Below are positions 8,470 to 17,151 of a stretch of 64,000 bases of DNA, piece by piece. Source of the stretch: DAOUKH01 sp965219875. GTDB lineage: Bacteria > Chloroflexota > Dehalococcoidia > SHYB01. Location of the stretch: positions 1,116,001 through 1,180,000 of the forward strand of contig CBDCOW010000001.1 of assembly GCA_965219875.1 (NCBI GenBank), given 5' to 3'. The position numbers and the translations under genes were made by a program. How positions within the stretch are numbered: the stretch's first letter is position 1; every line of letters begins with the position of its first letter. Below the pieces are notes generated by a model, which was not told where the DNA came from, did not search any database, and saw only the letters and a list, made by a program, of their open reading frames with translations.

Positions 8470-8874
8470 GGGTTGTCCGCAGCCCGCGGACCCGCGTCCC
8501 CGCCATTCGTCCCGTTGCCCCATGCCCGCTCCCGGTTTCTGCCACGCGTGCAAGAAAGCCACGGGGTTGGAGGCCGCGCTGAAGGCCGGTTGGGGTTGGG
8601 TAGGGGTGCGGTAGCCGTCCGGTAAGGGCGGGTAATGGTCTTCTTTTAAGAGGTTTTCGGGTGTGTCCCCGAGGCGTCGGCGCCCACCGCCTATTTCCAA
8701 CAGGGTTGGGGCTTGGGGCTTGGGAGGAATAATGCACCCAATTCCCGCCAATTCCGGCGGAAGTCTCGCCAATTCCGCCATTCTCGCCCCGAGGGGTGGT
8801 GTGGGGAGGCGGGCTTCGATGGCCTTGGGTGGTGGTTGGGGGGCCCCTCTCGCCAAACCTCTCCCATTTGCAGA
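8470..8874. other. Non-coding stretch before repeat array
   Basis: About 400 bases with no supported gene between the DUF35 gene and a tandem repeat array. It is G/T-rich on the plus strand and carries two near copies of a CGCCAATTCCG core around 8747-8782. Apparent open frames here are compositional artefacts. Confidence 0.5.
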
Positions 8875-9410
8875 CCTTTGGGTAACTTGGCGGGCGGGCT
8901 TCAGCAAGGTTGCGCGGCCCCCGCCTCCCCCCGCCCTCACCCCAGCCCTCTCCCAGCGGGAGAGGGAGTAAGACCCCGCGCCGCCTCCCTTTCCCAAGGC
9001 CAGCGGGCGGCGGTCTTCCCCTCGACGGAGTTTTGCAAGGTCTCCGTTGGGAGAGGAGGTAAGACCCCTCACCTCGCTCCTCTCCCGCTGGGAGACCTTT
9101 GGGTAACTTGGGGGGCGGGCTTCAGCAAGGTTGCGCGGCCCCCGCCTCCCCCCGCCCTCACCCCAGCCCTCTCCCAGCGGGAGAGGGAGTAAGACCCCGC
9201 GCCGCCTCCCTTTCCCAAGGCCAGCGGGCGGCGGTCTTCCCCTCGACGGAGTTTTGCAAGGTCTCCGTTGGGAGAGGAGGCAAGACCCCTCACCTCGCTC
9301 CTCGCCCGTTGGGAGAGCTTTGGGTAACTTGGCGGGCGGGCTTCAGCAAGGTTGCGCGGCCCCCGCCTCCCCCGCCCTCACCCCAGCCCTCTCCCAGTGG
9401 GAGAGGGTAA
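8875..9410. repeat. Tandem 221-base repeat, about 2.4 copies
   Basis: Copy 1 runs 8875-9095, copy 2 9096-9316, and a third partial copy from 9317 to about 9410. Each starts at CTTTGGGTAACTTGG and holds the window-wide element GCGGGCTTCAGCAAGG followed by CCCTCTCCC-AGC-GGGAGAGGG, a hairpin with a 9-base stem. Copies differ by only a few bases, so the duplication is recent. It lies between convergent genes. Translations in several frames give proline-rich false proteins. Confidence 0.85.
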
Positions 9411-9571
9411 GACCACCCCGCGCCCCGCGCGCCTGCGGCGCGCGCCTCTCTCAGTCTCCCCCAGAGGGGGAGAGGCTTAAGTGAATGCCACCTCCGCCCC
9501 CCCCCCGCCAGGAGCCCAGTCGGTTTTGCAAGGTCTCCAGGGGGGAGAGGTTTGAGGTGCTGGGGGGTAGG
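9411..9571. repeat. REP-like hairpin elements between convergent genes
   Basis: Continues the intergenic array with the second repeat type, AGTCTCCCCCAGAGGGGGAGAGG (about 9449-9473), able to fold as CTCCCCC/GGGGGAG, then the GTGAATGCCACCTCCGC tail that recurs at 13045. It may end transcripts arriving from both sides. Confidence 0.6.
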
Positions 9572-10684
9572 CTAGGCGCCGTCGAGGCCGTAGACGCGGG
9601 CGGCGTTGCCGGCGAGGAGGGCGTGGCGCTCGTCGTCGGGGACGCCGGCCATGTGTTTGTCGATGGTCTTGAGGGAGTTGGGCCAGTCGGTGCCGCCGTG
9701 GGGGAAGTCGCTGGACCACATTATCTGACTGAGGCCGATGCTGTGGCGGTTGATGATGGCGTAGTGGTCGGTGATGTAGGTGGTGAAGATGTTGCGGTCG
9801 AAGTAGTAGCTGGGGTTGTGCTCGATCACGGGCTTGTCGATGGGATTCCGGCGGCTGTGCCGGTCGTCGAACTGCTCCTTGACGTAGGGCACCCAGGAAC
9901 TATCGACCTCGGCGATCACCAGGTTGAGGTTGGGGAAGCGGTCGAAGACGCCGGCGTTTATGAGCTCCAAGGCCCGGAGGGGGGCGTCGACGTGGCGCAA
10001 CTCGCCGTGGGCGCCGGACTGCTTGCGGTCGGGGTCGTTGTCTGGCTCCCTGGCGAGGGAGACGTGGATCTGGACGGGGATGTTCATTTCGTGCGCCGCC
10101 GCCCAGAAGGCATCGTCGGCGGGAGAGGGGAACATCTCGCCGGAGGGATAGCGGGCCAGGAGGACGCCGCGCATGGCGGGCAAGTCGAGGGCGCGCTTCA
10201 TCTCCTCGACCGCCGCGTCCACGCCGACGGTGGGTATCATGGCGATGCCTATGAGGCGGTCGGGTGCGTAGCCGGCGTATTCGGAGAGCCAGTCGTTGTA
10301 GGCGCGGATGCAGCTCACGTGGAACTCGGGGTCCTTGTTGTTGACGAAGACACTCATCGAGACGCGCGGCGTGGGGTAGAGGACCTCGGCGTCGACGCCG
10401 TCGGCGTCCTGCTCTTCAAGCCGGACCGCGGGGACGGCGCCGCCCTTACGGGCGTCTTCCCAGCGCACCCACGGCGACCGTTCGTCGGGGGGCATGCCGC
10501 CGTTGACGTTGTTGCCGAAGTTGATCGGGGCGGGAGAGCCCTCCATGATCCAGGCGTCGCCCTTCTCCAGGCGCTCCATGCGGGGGGCGCGGTCTTTGAA
10601 CTTCGCGGGCACCCGGGACTGCCAGAGGTCAGGGGGTTCGTTGATATGAGAATCGCCGGATACGAGATTCAATGTTCGGGCCAT
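9572..10684 (-). CDS. Amidohydrolase-2 family protein (predicted metal-dependent hydrolase/decarboxylase)
   Basis: Complete 370-residue TIM-barrel amidohydrolase. The N-terminal block VSGDSHINEPPDLW takes the place of the usual DxHxH/E metal motif, IPVQIHVSLAREPDN holds the central histidine, and WSSDFPHGGTDWPNS near residue 330 supplies the active-site aspartate. The ATG at 10684 follows a GAGGAG ribosome site at a 5-base gap. ACMSD-type members decarboxylate or hydrolyse aromatic or ring-cleaved acids, and SAR202-like genomes carry many paralogues; two relatives are in this window (1-447 and 14715-16169). It faces away from the second thiolase-fold/DUF35 pair. Substrate unknown. Confidence 0.9.
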   Translation of the reverse strand: MARTLNLVSGDSHINEPPDLWQSRVPAKFKDRAPRMERLEKGDAWIMEGSPAPINFGNNVNGGMPPDERSPWVRWEDARKGGAVPAVRLEEQDADGVDAEVLYPTPRVSMSVFVNNKDPEFHVSCIRAYNDWLSEYAGYAPDRLIGIAMIPTVGVDAAVEEMKRALDLPAMRGVLLARYPSGEMFPSPADDAFWAAAHEMNIPVQIHVSLAREPDNDPDRKQSGAHGELRHVDAPLRALELINAGVFDRFPNLNLVIAEVDSSWVPYVKEQFDDRHSRRNPIDKPVIEHNPSYYFDRNIFTTYITDHYAIINRHSIGLSQIMWSSDFPHGGTDWPNSLKTIDKHMAGVPDDERHALLAGNAARVYGLDGA

Positions 10685-10825
10685 GCTACTCCTCGGCGCG
10701 GCGCGTCCATCGCCGCCGCGCCCCTAGGGTAGCGCCGCCGGCGCCCCCGCGGCAACGGCAAGCCCAACACCTCTGCTAGAATCAGCGCGCCGCTACTTGC
10801 ACGGCTGTCTGGAGCACGCGCCGCA

Positions 10826-11968
10826 ATGGAAAACCTCATCGCCAACACCGCCATCGTTGGTGTCGCCTCCACATCGTTCACCCATGACGCGACGCGCGGG
10901 CGTCTGGCGCTGGCCGTCGAGGCCATCGCCAAGGCCATCGACGACGCGGGGCTGCAGCCCGACGACATCGACGGGCTGACGAGCCACGTCTTCGACCCCA
11001 CCACGGAGCGCGAGGTGCTGAACTGCTTCGGCTGGCGCAACCTCCGCTACTTTGCAGAGACGTCGTACGGGAACAGCTCGGCCACGGTGGGGGTCGCCGC
11101 TTTGGGTGTGGCGTCGGGGCAGGCGCGCTACGCGGTGGCCTTCCGCTCGATCAGCGGGCGGTACGGCGACGGGCCGCGGTCCGACCGTGTGAGCGGCGAG
11201 TACGCTTTCTACGCGCCGTTCGGGATGCGCGTTCCCGCGCATTGGATCGCGGTGATCGCCCAGCGCTACCTCCACGTCTACGGCGCCGACCCGCGGGCCT
11301 TCGGCTGGGTGTCGGTGGTCTGCCGGAAGCACGGCGCGACGAATCCAGGGGCGGTGAACTATGGCCGGCCTATCACCATCGAGGACCATCAGGCGTCGCG
11401 GATGATCGCCGACCCGCTCCGCCTGTTCGACTGCACGCCGAACACGGAGGGGGCCAGCGCGGTGGTCGTGGCGTCGCGGGACGACGCGCGGGACCTGCGT
11501 CATCCGCCGGTACGGATCCTCGGCTTCGTCCAGGGCTCGGGCGCGGAGACGGAGAACAACACCAACTACAACCGCCCGGACATCCTCTCCATCGACGAGA
11601 CGCACTTCATGCGGCAGGAGATGTACGAGAAGACCGGCCTCGCGGCGAAGGACGTGGACGTGCTGCAAGTCTACGACCACTTCACGCCTTTGGTGATCAT
11701 GGGCCTAGAAGGGTGGGGGTTCTGCGGGAAGGGCGAGGGCGCCGCGTTCGTCGAAGGTGGCGAGCGTATCTCCATCGGCGGCGACGTGGCCCTGAACACG
11801 GCCGGTGGCCACCTTGGCGAGGCCTACGTGCAGACGATGAACCACATCGTGGACTCGGTGCGGCAGCTTCGCGGGACTGCGCCGAACCAGGTGCCCAACG
11901 CCGAGGTGTCGCTGGTGGCCTCGGGGGTCAATCTCCCGGGCAGCGCCCTCATGCTGGGGAAGGCGTGA
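10826..11968 (+). CDS. Thiolase-fold protein lacking catalytic cysteine, probable Ltp2-like aldolase
   Basis: A 380-residue paralogue of the protein at 6914. The equivalent of the nucleophile loop reads YGNSSATVGVAALGVASG and contains no cysteine at all, and the GHP motif is replaced by NTAGGHLGEAYVQT. Tyr283 (QVYDHFT) and Tyr334 (GEAYVQT) are retained, 51 residues apart, close to the 50-residue spacing in Ltp2-type aldolases. Claisen thiolysis is therefore unlikely and retro-aldol cleavage of a beta-hydroxyacyl-CoA is the better guess. It is paired with a downstream DUF35 gene, as expected for the two-component aldolases. Confidence 0.85.
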   Translation: MENLIANTAIVGVASTSFTHDATRGRLALAVEAIAKAIDDAGLQPDDIDGLTSHVFDPTTEREVLNCFGWRNLRYFAETSYGNSSATVGVAALGVASGQARYAVAFRSISGRYGDGPRSDRVSGEYAFYAPFGMRVPAHWIAVIAQRYLHVYGADPRAFGWVSVVCRKHGATNPGAVNYGRPITIEDHQASRMIADPLRLFDCTPNTEGASAVVVASRDDARDLRHPPVRILGFVQGSGAETENNTNYNRPDILSIDETHFMRQEMYEKTGLAAKDVDVLQVYDHFTPLVIMGLEGWGFCGKGEGAAFVEGGERISIGGDVALNTAGGHLGEAYVQTMNHIVDSVRQLRGTAPNQVPNAEVSLVASGVNLPGSALMLGKA

Positions 11969-12008
11969 TGACGTCGAACGCGGGCAGGACAAAAGAGGGG
12001 TGCCGCAC

Positions 12009-12416
12009 GTGGACTTGCTAGGCCCCATCCCCATCGCCGACTTTGACGACCGTGAGTATTGGGCGGGCTGCGCCCGCGGCGAGTTCATGCTCCAGCGCTG
12101 CGCCGATTGCAAAGCGTTCCGCCATCCGCCGCGGCCGATGTGCCCCAAGTGCCGCTCGGTGCGCGCCGAGTGGGTGGCGTCGAAGGGCACGGGCGAGGTC
12201 CATAGTTACACCGTGGTCCATCACCCGGCCGCACCGGCCCTCCGGGAGGCGGTCCCTTACGGCATCGTCCTGGTTGAAATGGACGAGGGGCCGCGCATCA
12301 TCAGCAACATGGTGGACGTTCCGCCCGGGGACCTGCACATCGGTATGCGGGTTAGGGTCGCGTTCCGGGAAGTCGCGCCGGGCGTGGCGCTGCCGAAGTT
12401 CGAGCGGGCGGGGTAG
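12009..12416 (+). CDS. DUF35 OB-fold protein with zinc ribbon, second copy
   Basis: A 135-residue partner of the thiolase-fold protein just upstream. Cys31/Cys34 (CADCKA) and Cys45/Cys48 (CPKC) form the zinc ribbon, then an OB-fold ends GVALPKFERAG. Two GTG starts are possible, 12000 and 12009; 12009 is preferred because an AGAGGGG site lies 8 bases before it and because it places all four cysteines at the same residue numbers as in the first DUF35 gene. Function as in that gene: docking to the thiolase-fold subunit and acyl-CoA handling (family knowledge). Confidence 0.88.
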   Translation: MDLLGPIPIADFDDREYWAGCARGEFMLQRCADCKAFRHPPRPMCPKCRSVRAEWVASKGTGEVHSYTVVHHPAAPALREAVPYGIVLVEMDEGPRIISNMVDVPPGDLHIGMRVRVAFREVAPGVALPKFERAG

Positions 12417-12429
12417 GCGCCCTGCGGTC

Positions 12430-13160
12430 GCCCGCGCGGCTTGGTGGGCTTCGATGACCTTTGGTGGTCGTTGGGCGGCCCCTCATCTTACCTCTTCTCC
12501 CGTGGGGAGAAGAGGTAAGACCTCCCCGCGTCCGCGCGCCTGCGGCGCGCCCCGCTCTCAGTCTCCCCCAGAGGGGGACCTTTGCGTAACTCGGCGGGCG
12601 GGCTTCAGCAAGGGCGCGCGGCCCCCGCCGCCCCCCGCCCTCACCCCAACCCTCTCCCAGCGGGAGAGGGGGTAAGACCTCCCCGCGTCCGCGCACCTGC
12701 CCTCTCTCAGTCTCCTCCAGAGGGGACCTTTGCGTAACTCGGCGGGCGGGCTTCAGCAAGGGCGCGCGGCCTCCGCCGCCCTCCGCCCTCACCCCAACCC
12801 TCTCCCAGCGGGAGAGGGGGAAGACCTCCCCGCCCTACTCGTTTCCCAACCCGCGGGCGGGTTACGCAAAGGTCTCCGTGGGGAGAAGAGGCAAGACCTC
12901 TCGGCCCCGCTCATGCTTGAGGCCGCGGGCGGGTTGCGCAAGGGTCTCTGCTGGGAGAGGAGGCCGGAGCGGCGCCCTTCGGGCGCCCGCGCGCCTGTGG
13001 CGCGCGCCCTCTCTCAGTCTCCCCCAGAGGGGGAGAGGTTTAAGTGAATGCCACCTCCGCGCCCCGCCCGCCAGGAGCCCAGCCGGTTTTGCAAGGGGCT
13101 TCAGCGGGAGAGGGGCAAGAAGAGAGGGCGCCCACAAGGGGCGCCCCTACGGGAAAGGGA
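12430..13160. repeat. REP-like repeat cluster between convergent genes
   Basis: About 730 bases without a gene, filled with the window's repeat family. A 148-base unit beginning CCTTTGCGTAACTCGGCGG occurs at 12579 and again at 12727, each with the CCCTCTCCCAGCGGGAGAGGG hairpin. Further copies of the shorter CTCCCCCAGAGGGGGAG type lie near 12560 and 13020. The cluster separates the DUF35 gene from the converging luciferase-like gene, as at 8.9-9.5 kb. Confidence 0.8.
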
Positions 13161-13171
13161 GAGGGTTGGCC

Positions 13172-14110
13172 CTAGGCGAAAGCGGGGAGGACTTCTTTGC
13201 CGAAGAGTTCGATGGAGGGGAGCCGGGCGCGGTCGTGGAAGAACCAGGTGAAGTGGGTGACGCCGGCCTTGGCGACTTCTTCGATGCGGCGGGCGACCAT
13301 GTCGGGGGTGCCGACGTAGCCGGCGGCTTCGACGCCGAAGCCGGGGCCGGCGTAGCGCCGGTTGGCTAGGGCGAGGGCGTCGGGGAGATCGGCCTTGGTG
13401 GGGACGATCACGAGCACGGCTTCGAGGGTGAATTGCAGGGTTGCGGGGTCGCGGCCGATCTTGGCGCACTCCGCCTTCAGGAGTTCGATCTTCTCCTCGA
13501 CGACGGCGGCGGCGCCGGTGGGGGCGTTCCAGACGTCGGCCTTGCGAGCGGCGAGGGGGAGGGTGAGCTTGGGGCCGGCCCCGCCGATCCAGATCGGGGG
13601 GTGCGGCGACTGCACCGATTTGGGCAGGAGCGGGGCGTCTTCGAGCTCGAAGAACTTGCCTTTGAAGGTGGTGCGCTCCTGGGTGAAGAGGAGCTTGATG
13701 ATGTCGATGGACTCTTCGAGGCGCTCGGTGCGCTCGCGGGCGCCGGGGAAGTGAATGCCGTACTCGGGGTGCTCCCGCGGATAGGAGCCGGTGCCGAGGC
13801 CGAGCTCGAGCCGGCCGCCGCTGATCACGTCGAGCGACGAGGCCATCTTGGCGACGAGGGCGGGATGGCGGAAGGCGTTGTCGAGCACGAGGTGGCCGAG
13901 ACGAATGGTGCTGGTGATGGGCGCGAGGGCCGAGGCCAGCGTCCAGGCCTCGAACGAGGGCACGTCGGGGAGGAACGGCGGGTAGAGGTGGTCCATGAAC
14001 CAGACGTTGCGGTAGCCGAGCTCCTCCGCCTTGTCCACGCGGGCGCGGATGTCGTCGAAGCTGAACTGCAACTGGGGGATGTAGATGCCGAAGTCGATCT
14101 TGTCGGCCAT
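13172..14110 (-). CDS. LLM-class (luciferase-like) flavin/F420-dependent oxidoreductase
   Basis: A 312-residue TIM-barrel protein beginning MADKIDFGIYIPQLQFSF, typical of the LLM superfamily. Conserved pieces are FMDHLYPPFLPD, GRLELGLGTGSYPREHPEYG and the PIWIGGAGPKLTL strand. The ATG at 14110 has a perfect AGGAGG 7 bases upstream; an open extension of 22 residues is rejected for that reason. Members use FMNH2 or coenzyme F420 to oxidise or reduce alkanes, alcohols, sulfonates, aromatic or sugar compounds; F420 use is likely but not provable here. It diverges from the GNAT gene at 14212. Confidence 0.88.
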   Translation of the reverse strand: MADKIDFGIYIPQLQFSFDDIRARVDKAEELGYRNVWFMDHLYPPFLPDVPSFEAWTLASALAPITSTIRLGHLVLDNAFRHPALVAKMASSLDVISGGRLELGLGTGSYPREHPEYGIHFPGARERTERLEESIDIIKLLFTQERTTFKGKFFELEDAPLLPKSVQSPHPPIWIGGAGPKLTLPLAARKADVWNAPTGAAAVVEEKIELLKAECAKIGRDPATLQFTLEAVLVIVPTKADLPDALALANRRYAGPGFGVEAAGYVGTPDMVARRIEEVAKAGVTHFTWFFHDRARLPSIELFGKEVLPAFA

Positions 14111-14211
14111 GGCCTGCCTCCTGGACGCACCGATTCGAGCGGCCATACGGTAGCAGGTTCCTCCGCGCGCCGTCATTGCCGGGCGGCGGCGAGGGGCCTA
14201 GACTTCGCGGC

Positions 14212-14718
14212 ATGCCGACGCACGCGCTCCCGCCCGGCTTTCGCATCCGTCCCGCGGCGGGGGACGACGTTCCCCTCCTGCTCGACCTGATCCGCGGCCT
14301 CGCCGAGTACGAACGGCTCTCCCATGAGATGAGCGCCGACGAGGACGGGCTCCGCGAGACGCTCTTCGGCGAGCGGCGCTACGCGGAGGCGGTGATCGGC
14401 GAGGTCGACGGCGGTGCGGTGGGCTTCGCGCTCTACTTCCACAGCTACTCGACGTTTCTGGGGAAGCCGGGTCTCTACCTCGAAGACCTGTTCGTGAAGC
14501 CAGAGCACCGCGGGCGGGGCTTCGGCGGGGCGTTGCTGCGCTACGTGGGCGGAGTTGCCGTCGAACGTGACTGCGGCCGGCTCGAATGGGCCGTCCTCGA
14601 CTGGAACGAGCCCGCCATCGGCTTCTATCGCAAGCTCGGCGCGTCGCCGATGGACGAATGGACGACGTACCGGATGACCGGCGAGGCGCTGCGGAAGCTC
14701 GCGGAAGGCGCGACGTGA
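14212..14718 (+). CDS. GNAT-family N-acetyltransferase
   Basis: A 168-residue GNAT protein. The acetyl-CoA pyrophosphate loop is VKPEHRGRGFGGALLRYVG and the C-terminal beta-strand/Tyr region is WNEPAIGFYRKLGASPMDEW. The layout resembles spermidine/spermine or diamine acetyltransferases (LYLEDLFVKPEHRGRG is typical of that group), but the acceptor amine cannot be settled. The ATG at 14212 is chosen over a TTG 36 bases earlier because MPTHALPPGFRIRPA matches a normal GNAT start. Its stop overlaps the GTG start of the following amidohydrolase (GTGA). Confidence 0.88.
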   Translation: MPTHALPPGFRIRPAAGDDVPLLLDLIRGLAEYERLSHEMSADEDGLRETLFGERRYAEAVIGEVDGGAVGFALYFHSYSTFLGKPGLYLEDLFVKPEHRGRGFGGALLRYVGGVAVERDCGRLEWAVLDWNEPAIGFYRKLGASPMDEWTTYRMTGEALRKLAEGAT

Positions 14719-16169
14719 CCACCCGCTCGGCGGAGATCAGGGCGTCGCTGGGCCATCCCATCGTGGACGCCGACGGCCACTTCCTCGAATTGACGCCGGT
14801 GTTGTGGCCGGCCTTTCTCGATACCGCCCGGCGAATCGGCGGCAACGATATCGCGATGCGCTTCGAGCGGGCCGGCGACCCAACGCACGACGTGGCGGTG
14901 CTCGATCCGTGGTACGCCATGAGCGACGAGGAGCGCCGTGATACGTGGACGGCTTGCCCCGCGTGGTGGGTCCACCCCACGGTGAATACGCTCGACCGGG
15001 CGACGGTGTCGCTGCCGCGGCTGCTCTACGAGCGGATGGACGAGCTGGGGATCGACTTCAGTATTCAATACCCCTCGAACGCTCTGACCTTTCGCAGCAT
15101 GGCGGACCCCGAGCTTCGGACCGTGGGCTGCCGCGCGGTCAACACGCTGCACGCCGAGGTCTACGCGCCCTACGCGGACCGCATGACGCCGGCGGCGGTG
15201 GTGCCGTCGCACACGCCGGAGGAGGCGATCGCGGAGGCCGAGTACGCCGTCGAGCGGCTGGGGCTGAAAGTGATCACGCTGGGGCACGTGCTGCGTCCGG
15301 TCCCCAAGCTGGCACGGGAGCGCCCCGATGTGGCCGGGCACGACCGCCGTCTCGATGCGCTGGGGGTCGACAGCGATCACGACTACGACCCGTTCTGGGC
15401 CAAGTGCGTCGAGCTTGGCGCCGCGCCCACGTTCCATTCGGGGAGCCGCGGCTGGGGAAGCCGCCGCTCGGTGACCAACTTTTCGTATAACCACATCGGC
15501 CACTTTTCCGAAGGCGGGACGGCTATCTGTAAGTCGCTGTTCATGGCGGGGGTGACGCGGCGCTTCCCCGAGCTCAGGGCCGCCTTTCTCGAAGGCGGCG
15601 CCTCCGGGGCGTGCAGCCTGTACGCGGGTATCGTCGGGGAATGGGAGAAGCGGAACCGAGAGGCGTTGCGGGCGGTCGATCCGTCACGGCTCGACGGCGG
15701 CGCTCTGGTCGCCCTTGCCGGGGACTACGGCGACGACCGGGTGAGGGCAAGCCTCGATGACCTGCGCGCCTTCTACGAGCACGAGTCGTCGCGGCCCTTC
15801 TACCGCGACGACTGGGCGGCGCTGGGAGTGGAGCGCAGCGAGCAGCTTCGCGATCTCTTCGTCGACAATTTCTACTTTGGGTGCGAGGCCGACGACCCGA
15901 CGACGGCGTGGGCCTTCGACGCCCGGACGAACCCGCACGGGGCGCGTCTGCACGCGATGCTTGGGTCGGACATGGGGCATTACGACGTGCCGGACCTGGC
16001 CCGCGTGGTCGAGGAGGCCTACGAGCTCGTCGAGCGAGGCCTGGTGTCGGAGGACGACTTCCGGGACTTCACGTTCGGGAATGCGGCGAGGCTCCATGCC
16101 GGGATGAACCCGCGGTTCTTTGACGGCACGCCTGCGGAAGCCGCGGTCGAGGCTTTGCTCGGAGTGTAG
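14715..16169 (+). CDS. Amidohydrolase-2 family protein, long form
   Basis: A 484-residue amidohydrolase starting at GTG 14715 inside the GNAT stop codon, hence translationally coupled. The N-terminal metal motif is IVDADGHFLELTPVLW; AAPTFHSGSRGWGS carries the central histidine and LGSDMGHYDVPD the catalytic aspartate. It is longer than the 9572 paralogue by an insertion containing RDTWTACPAWWVHP and an acidic helical segment near 380. Family members decarboxylate or hydrolyse ring compounds; coupling to a GNAT gene is unusual and could mean an N-acyl compound is handled, which is only a guess. Confidence 0.88.
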   Translation: MTTRSAEIRASLGHPIVDADGHFLELTPVLWPAFLDTARRIGGNDIAMRFERAGDPTHDVAVLDPWYAMSDEERRDTWTACPAWWVHPTVNTLDRATVSLPRLLYERMDELGIDFSIQYPSNALTFRSMADPELRTVGCRAVNTLHAEVYAPYADRMTPAAVVPSHTPEEAIAEAEYAVERLGLKVITLGHVLRPVPKLARERPDVAGHDRRLDALGVDSDHDYDPFWAKCVELGAAPTFHSGSRGWGSRRSVTNFSYNHIGHFSEGGTAICKSLFMAGVTRRFPELRAAFLEGGASGACSLYAGIVGEWEKRNREALRAVDPSRLDGGALVALAGDYGDDRVRASLDDLRAFYEHESSRPFYRDDWAALGVERSEQLRDLFVDNFYFGCEADDPTTAWAFDARTNPHGARLHAMLGSDMGHYDVPDLARVVEEAYELVERGLVSEDDFRDFTFGNAARLHAGMNPRFFDGTPAEAAVEALLGV

Positions 16170-16194
16170 CGGCGGCGGGCCTAGCGGCGCGTGC

Positions 16195-16430
16195 CCTCGC
16201 TCAGTCTCCCCAAGACGAGACCTTTGCGGAACTCGGCGGGCGGGCTTCAGCAAGGTCGCGCGGCCCCCGCCTCCCCCCGCCCTCACCCCAACCCTCTCCC
16301 AGCGGGAGAGGGGGCAAGACCCCGCGCCGCCTCCATGTTCCACGGCCAGCGGGCGGCGTTCTTCCCCTCGACGGAGTTTTGCAAGGGCCTCCAGAGGGAG
16401 AGAGGTCTAGGGTGCGGCTCCAGGAGGCGG
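16195..16430. repeat. REP-like repeat elements
   Basis: The element GACCTTTGCGGAACTCGGCGGGCGGGCTTCAGC starts near 16218 (shown in part here) and runs into the CCCTCTCCCAGCGGGAGAGGG hairpin at about 16291-16311, with the same flanks as the copies at 8.9, 9.1, 12.6 and 12.7 kb. It lies between two co-oriented genes and could end the upstream message. Confidence 0.7.
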
Positions 16431-16515
16431 TTTCTTGACCCTTCAGAAGGGGCGCTGCTACAATGCGAGACCGCTTACGGCGGGAATTCCAGAGGGGAAC
16501 GAGGGTCGGCGTCGC

Positions 16516-17112
16516 ATGCTCGTTATTGGTCTGACCGGCGGTATTGGCAGCGGTAAGACCACCGTATCCGGCTTCCTGGAAGAGCTTGGCGCCGAGGTCA
16601 TCGACGCCGACAAGGTCGGCCACGTCACCTACTTGCCGGACATGCCGGCGTGGCAGGACTTGATCGACGCTTGGGGCGAAGACCTACTCCAGCCCAACCG
16701 CGAGGTCGACCGGAAGAAGCTCGGCGCGATCGTTTTCAGCGATCCCGCGAACCTGGAAAAGCTTAACAGCATCGTGCATCCCCGCATGCGCGACATCATG
16801 AACGACCGAATCGAGGGCTTTCGCGGGGAAGGCAAGCAGGTCGTGGTGGTGGACGCAGCGATCTTGATCGAGGCGAAGTGGACCTCGTTGGTCGACGAGG
16901 TGTGGGTGACCGCCGCGCCCGAGGACGTCGTGGTCCAGCGGGTCATGGCGCGGAATGGGTGGGACGAGGAGCAGGTGCGCTCGCGGATGGCGTCGCAGAT
17001 GCCGGCGGAGGAGCGCCAGAGCTACGCTCAGGTAGTGATCGACACGGACGCGTCGTTGGACGAAGTCCGCGAGCGGGTGCGGGCGGCCTTCGAAGCGCGC
17101 GCCGCCGTCTAG
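16516..17112 (+). CDS. coaE: Dephospho-CoA kinase
   Basis: Catalyses the last step of CoA synthesis, ATP-dependent 3'-phosphorylation of dephospho-CoA. 198 residues, normal length. Walker A is GLTGGIGSGKTT at residues 5-16; VVDAAILIEAKWTSLVDEVW and the VQRVMARNGWDEEQVRSRM lid follow the family pattern. The ATG at 16516 is preferred over an upstream in-frame start because it puts the P-loop at the N-terminus as usual. With the pantothenate genes at 60.9-63.9 kb the window encodes several steps of CoA supply. Confidence 0.95.
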   Translation: MLVIGLTGGIGSGKTTVSGFLEELGAEVIDADKVGHVTYLPDMPAWQDLIDAWGEDLLQPNREVDRKKLGAIVFSDPANLEKLNSIVHPRMRDIMNDRIEGFRGEGKQVVVVDAAILIEAKWTSLVDEVWVTAAPEDVVVQRVMARNGWDEEQVRSRMASQMPAEERQSYAQVVIDTDASLDEVRERVRAAFEARAAV

Positions 17113-17151
17113 GCGGGCTCGCCGGGACGCCCCCTTTAAGGAAGTAGAAAT

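Noticed and set aside
8875..9410. Regular repeats suggesting a CRISPR array
   Set aside because: Units are 221 bases, nearly identical throughout, with no spacers and no cas genes.
8663..9484. Several proline-rich proteins of 100-160 residues in the repeat array
   Set aside because: Translations such as PHPNPLPAGEG are the known false products of hairpin repeats; all copies have them in several frames.
13101..14246. Second long open frame over the luciferase-like gene
   Set aside because: Shadow frame; Arg/His/Pro-rich composition and no motif, whereas the other frame has a perfect family match and ribosome site.
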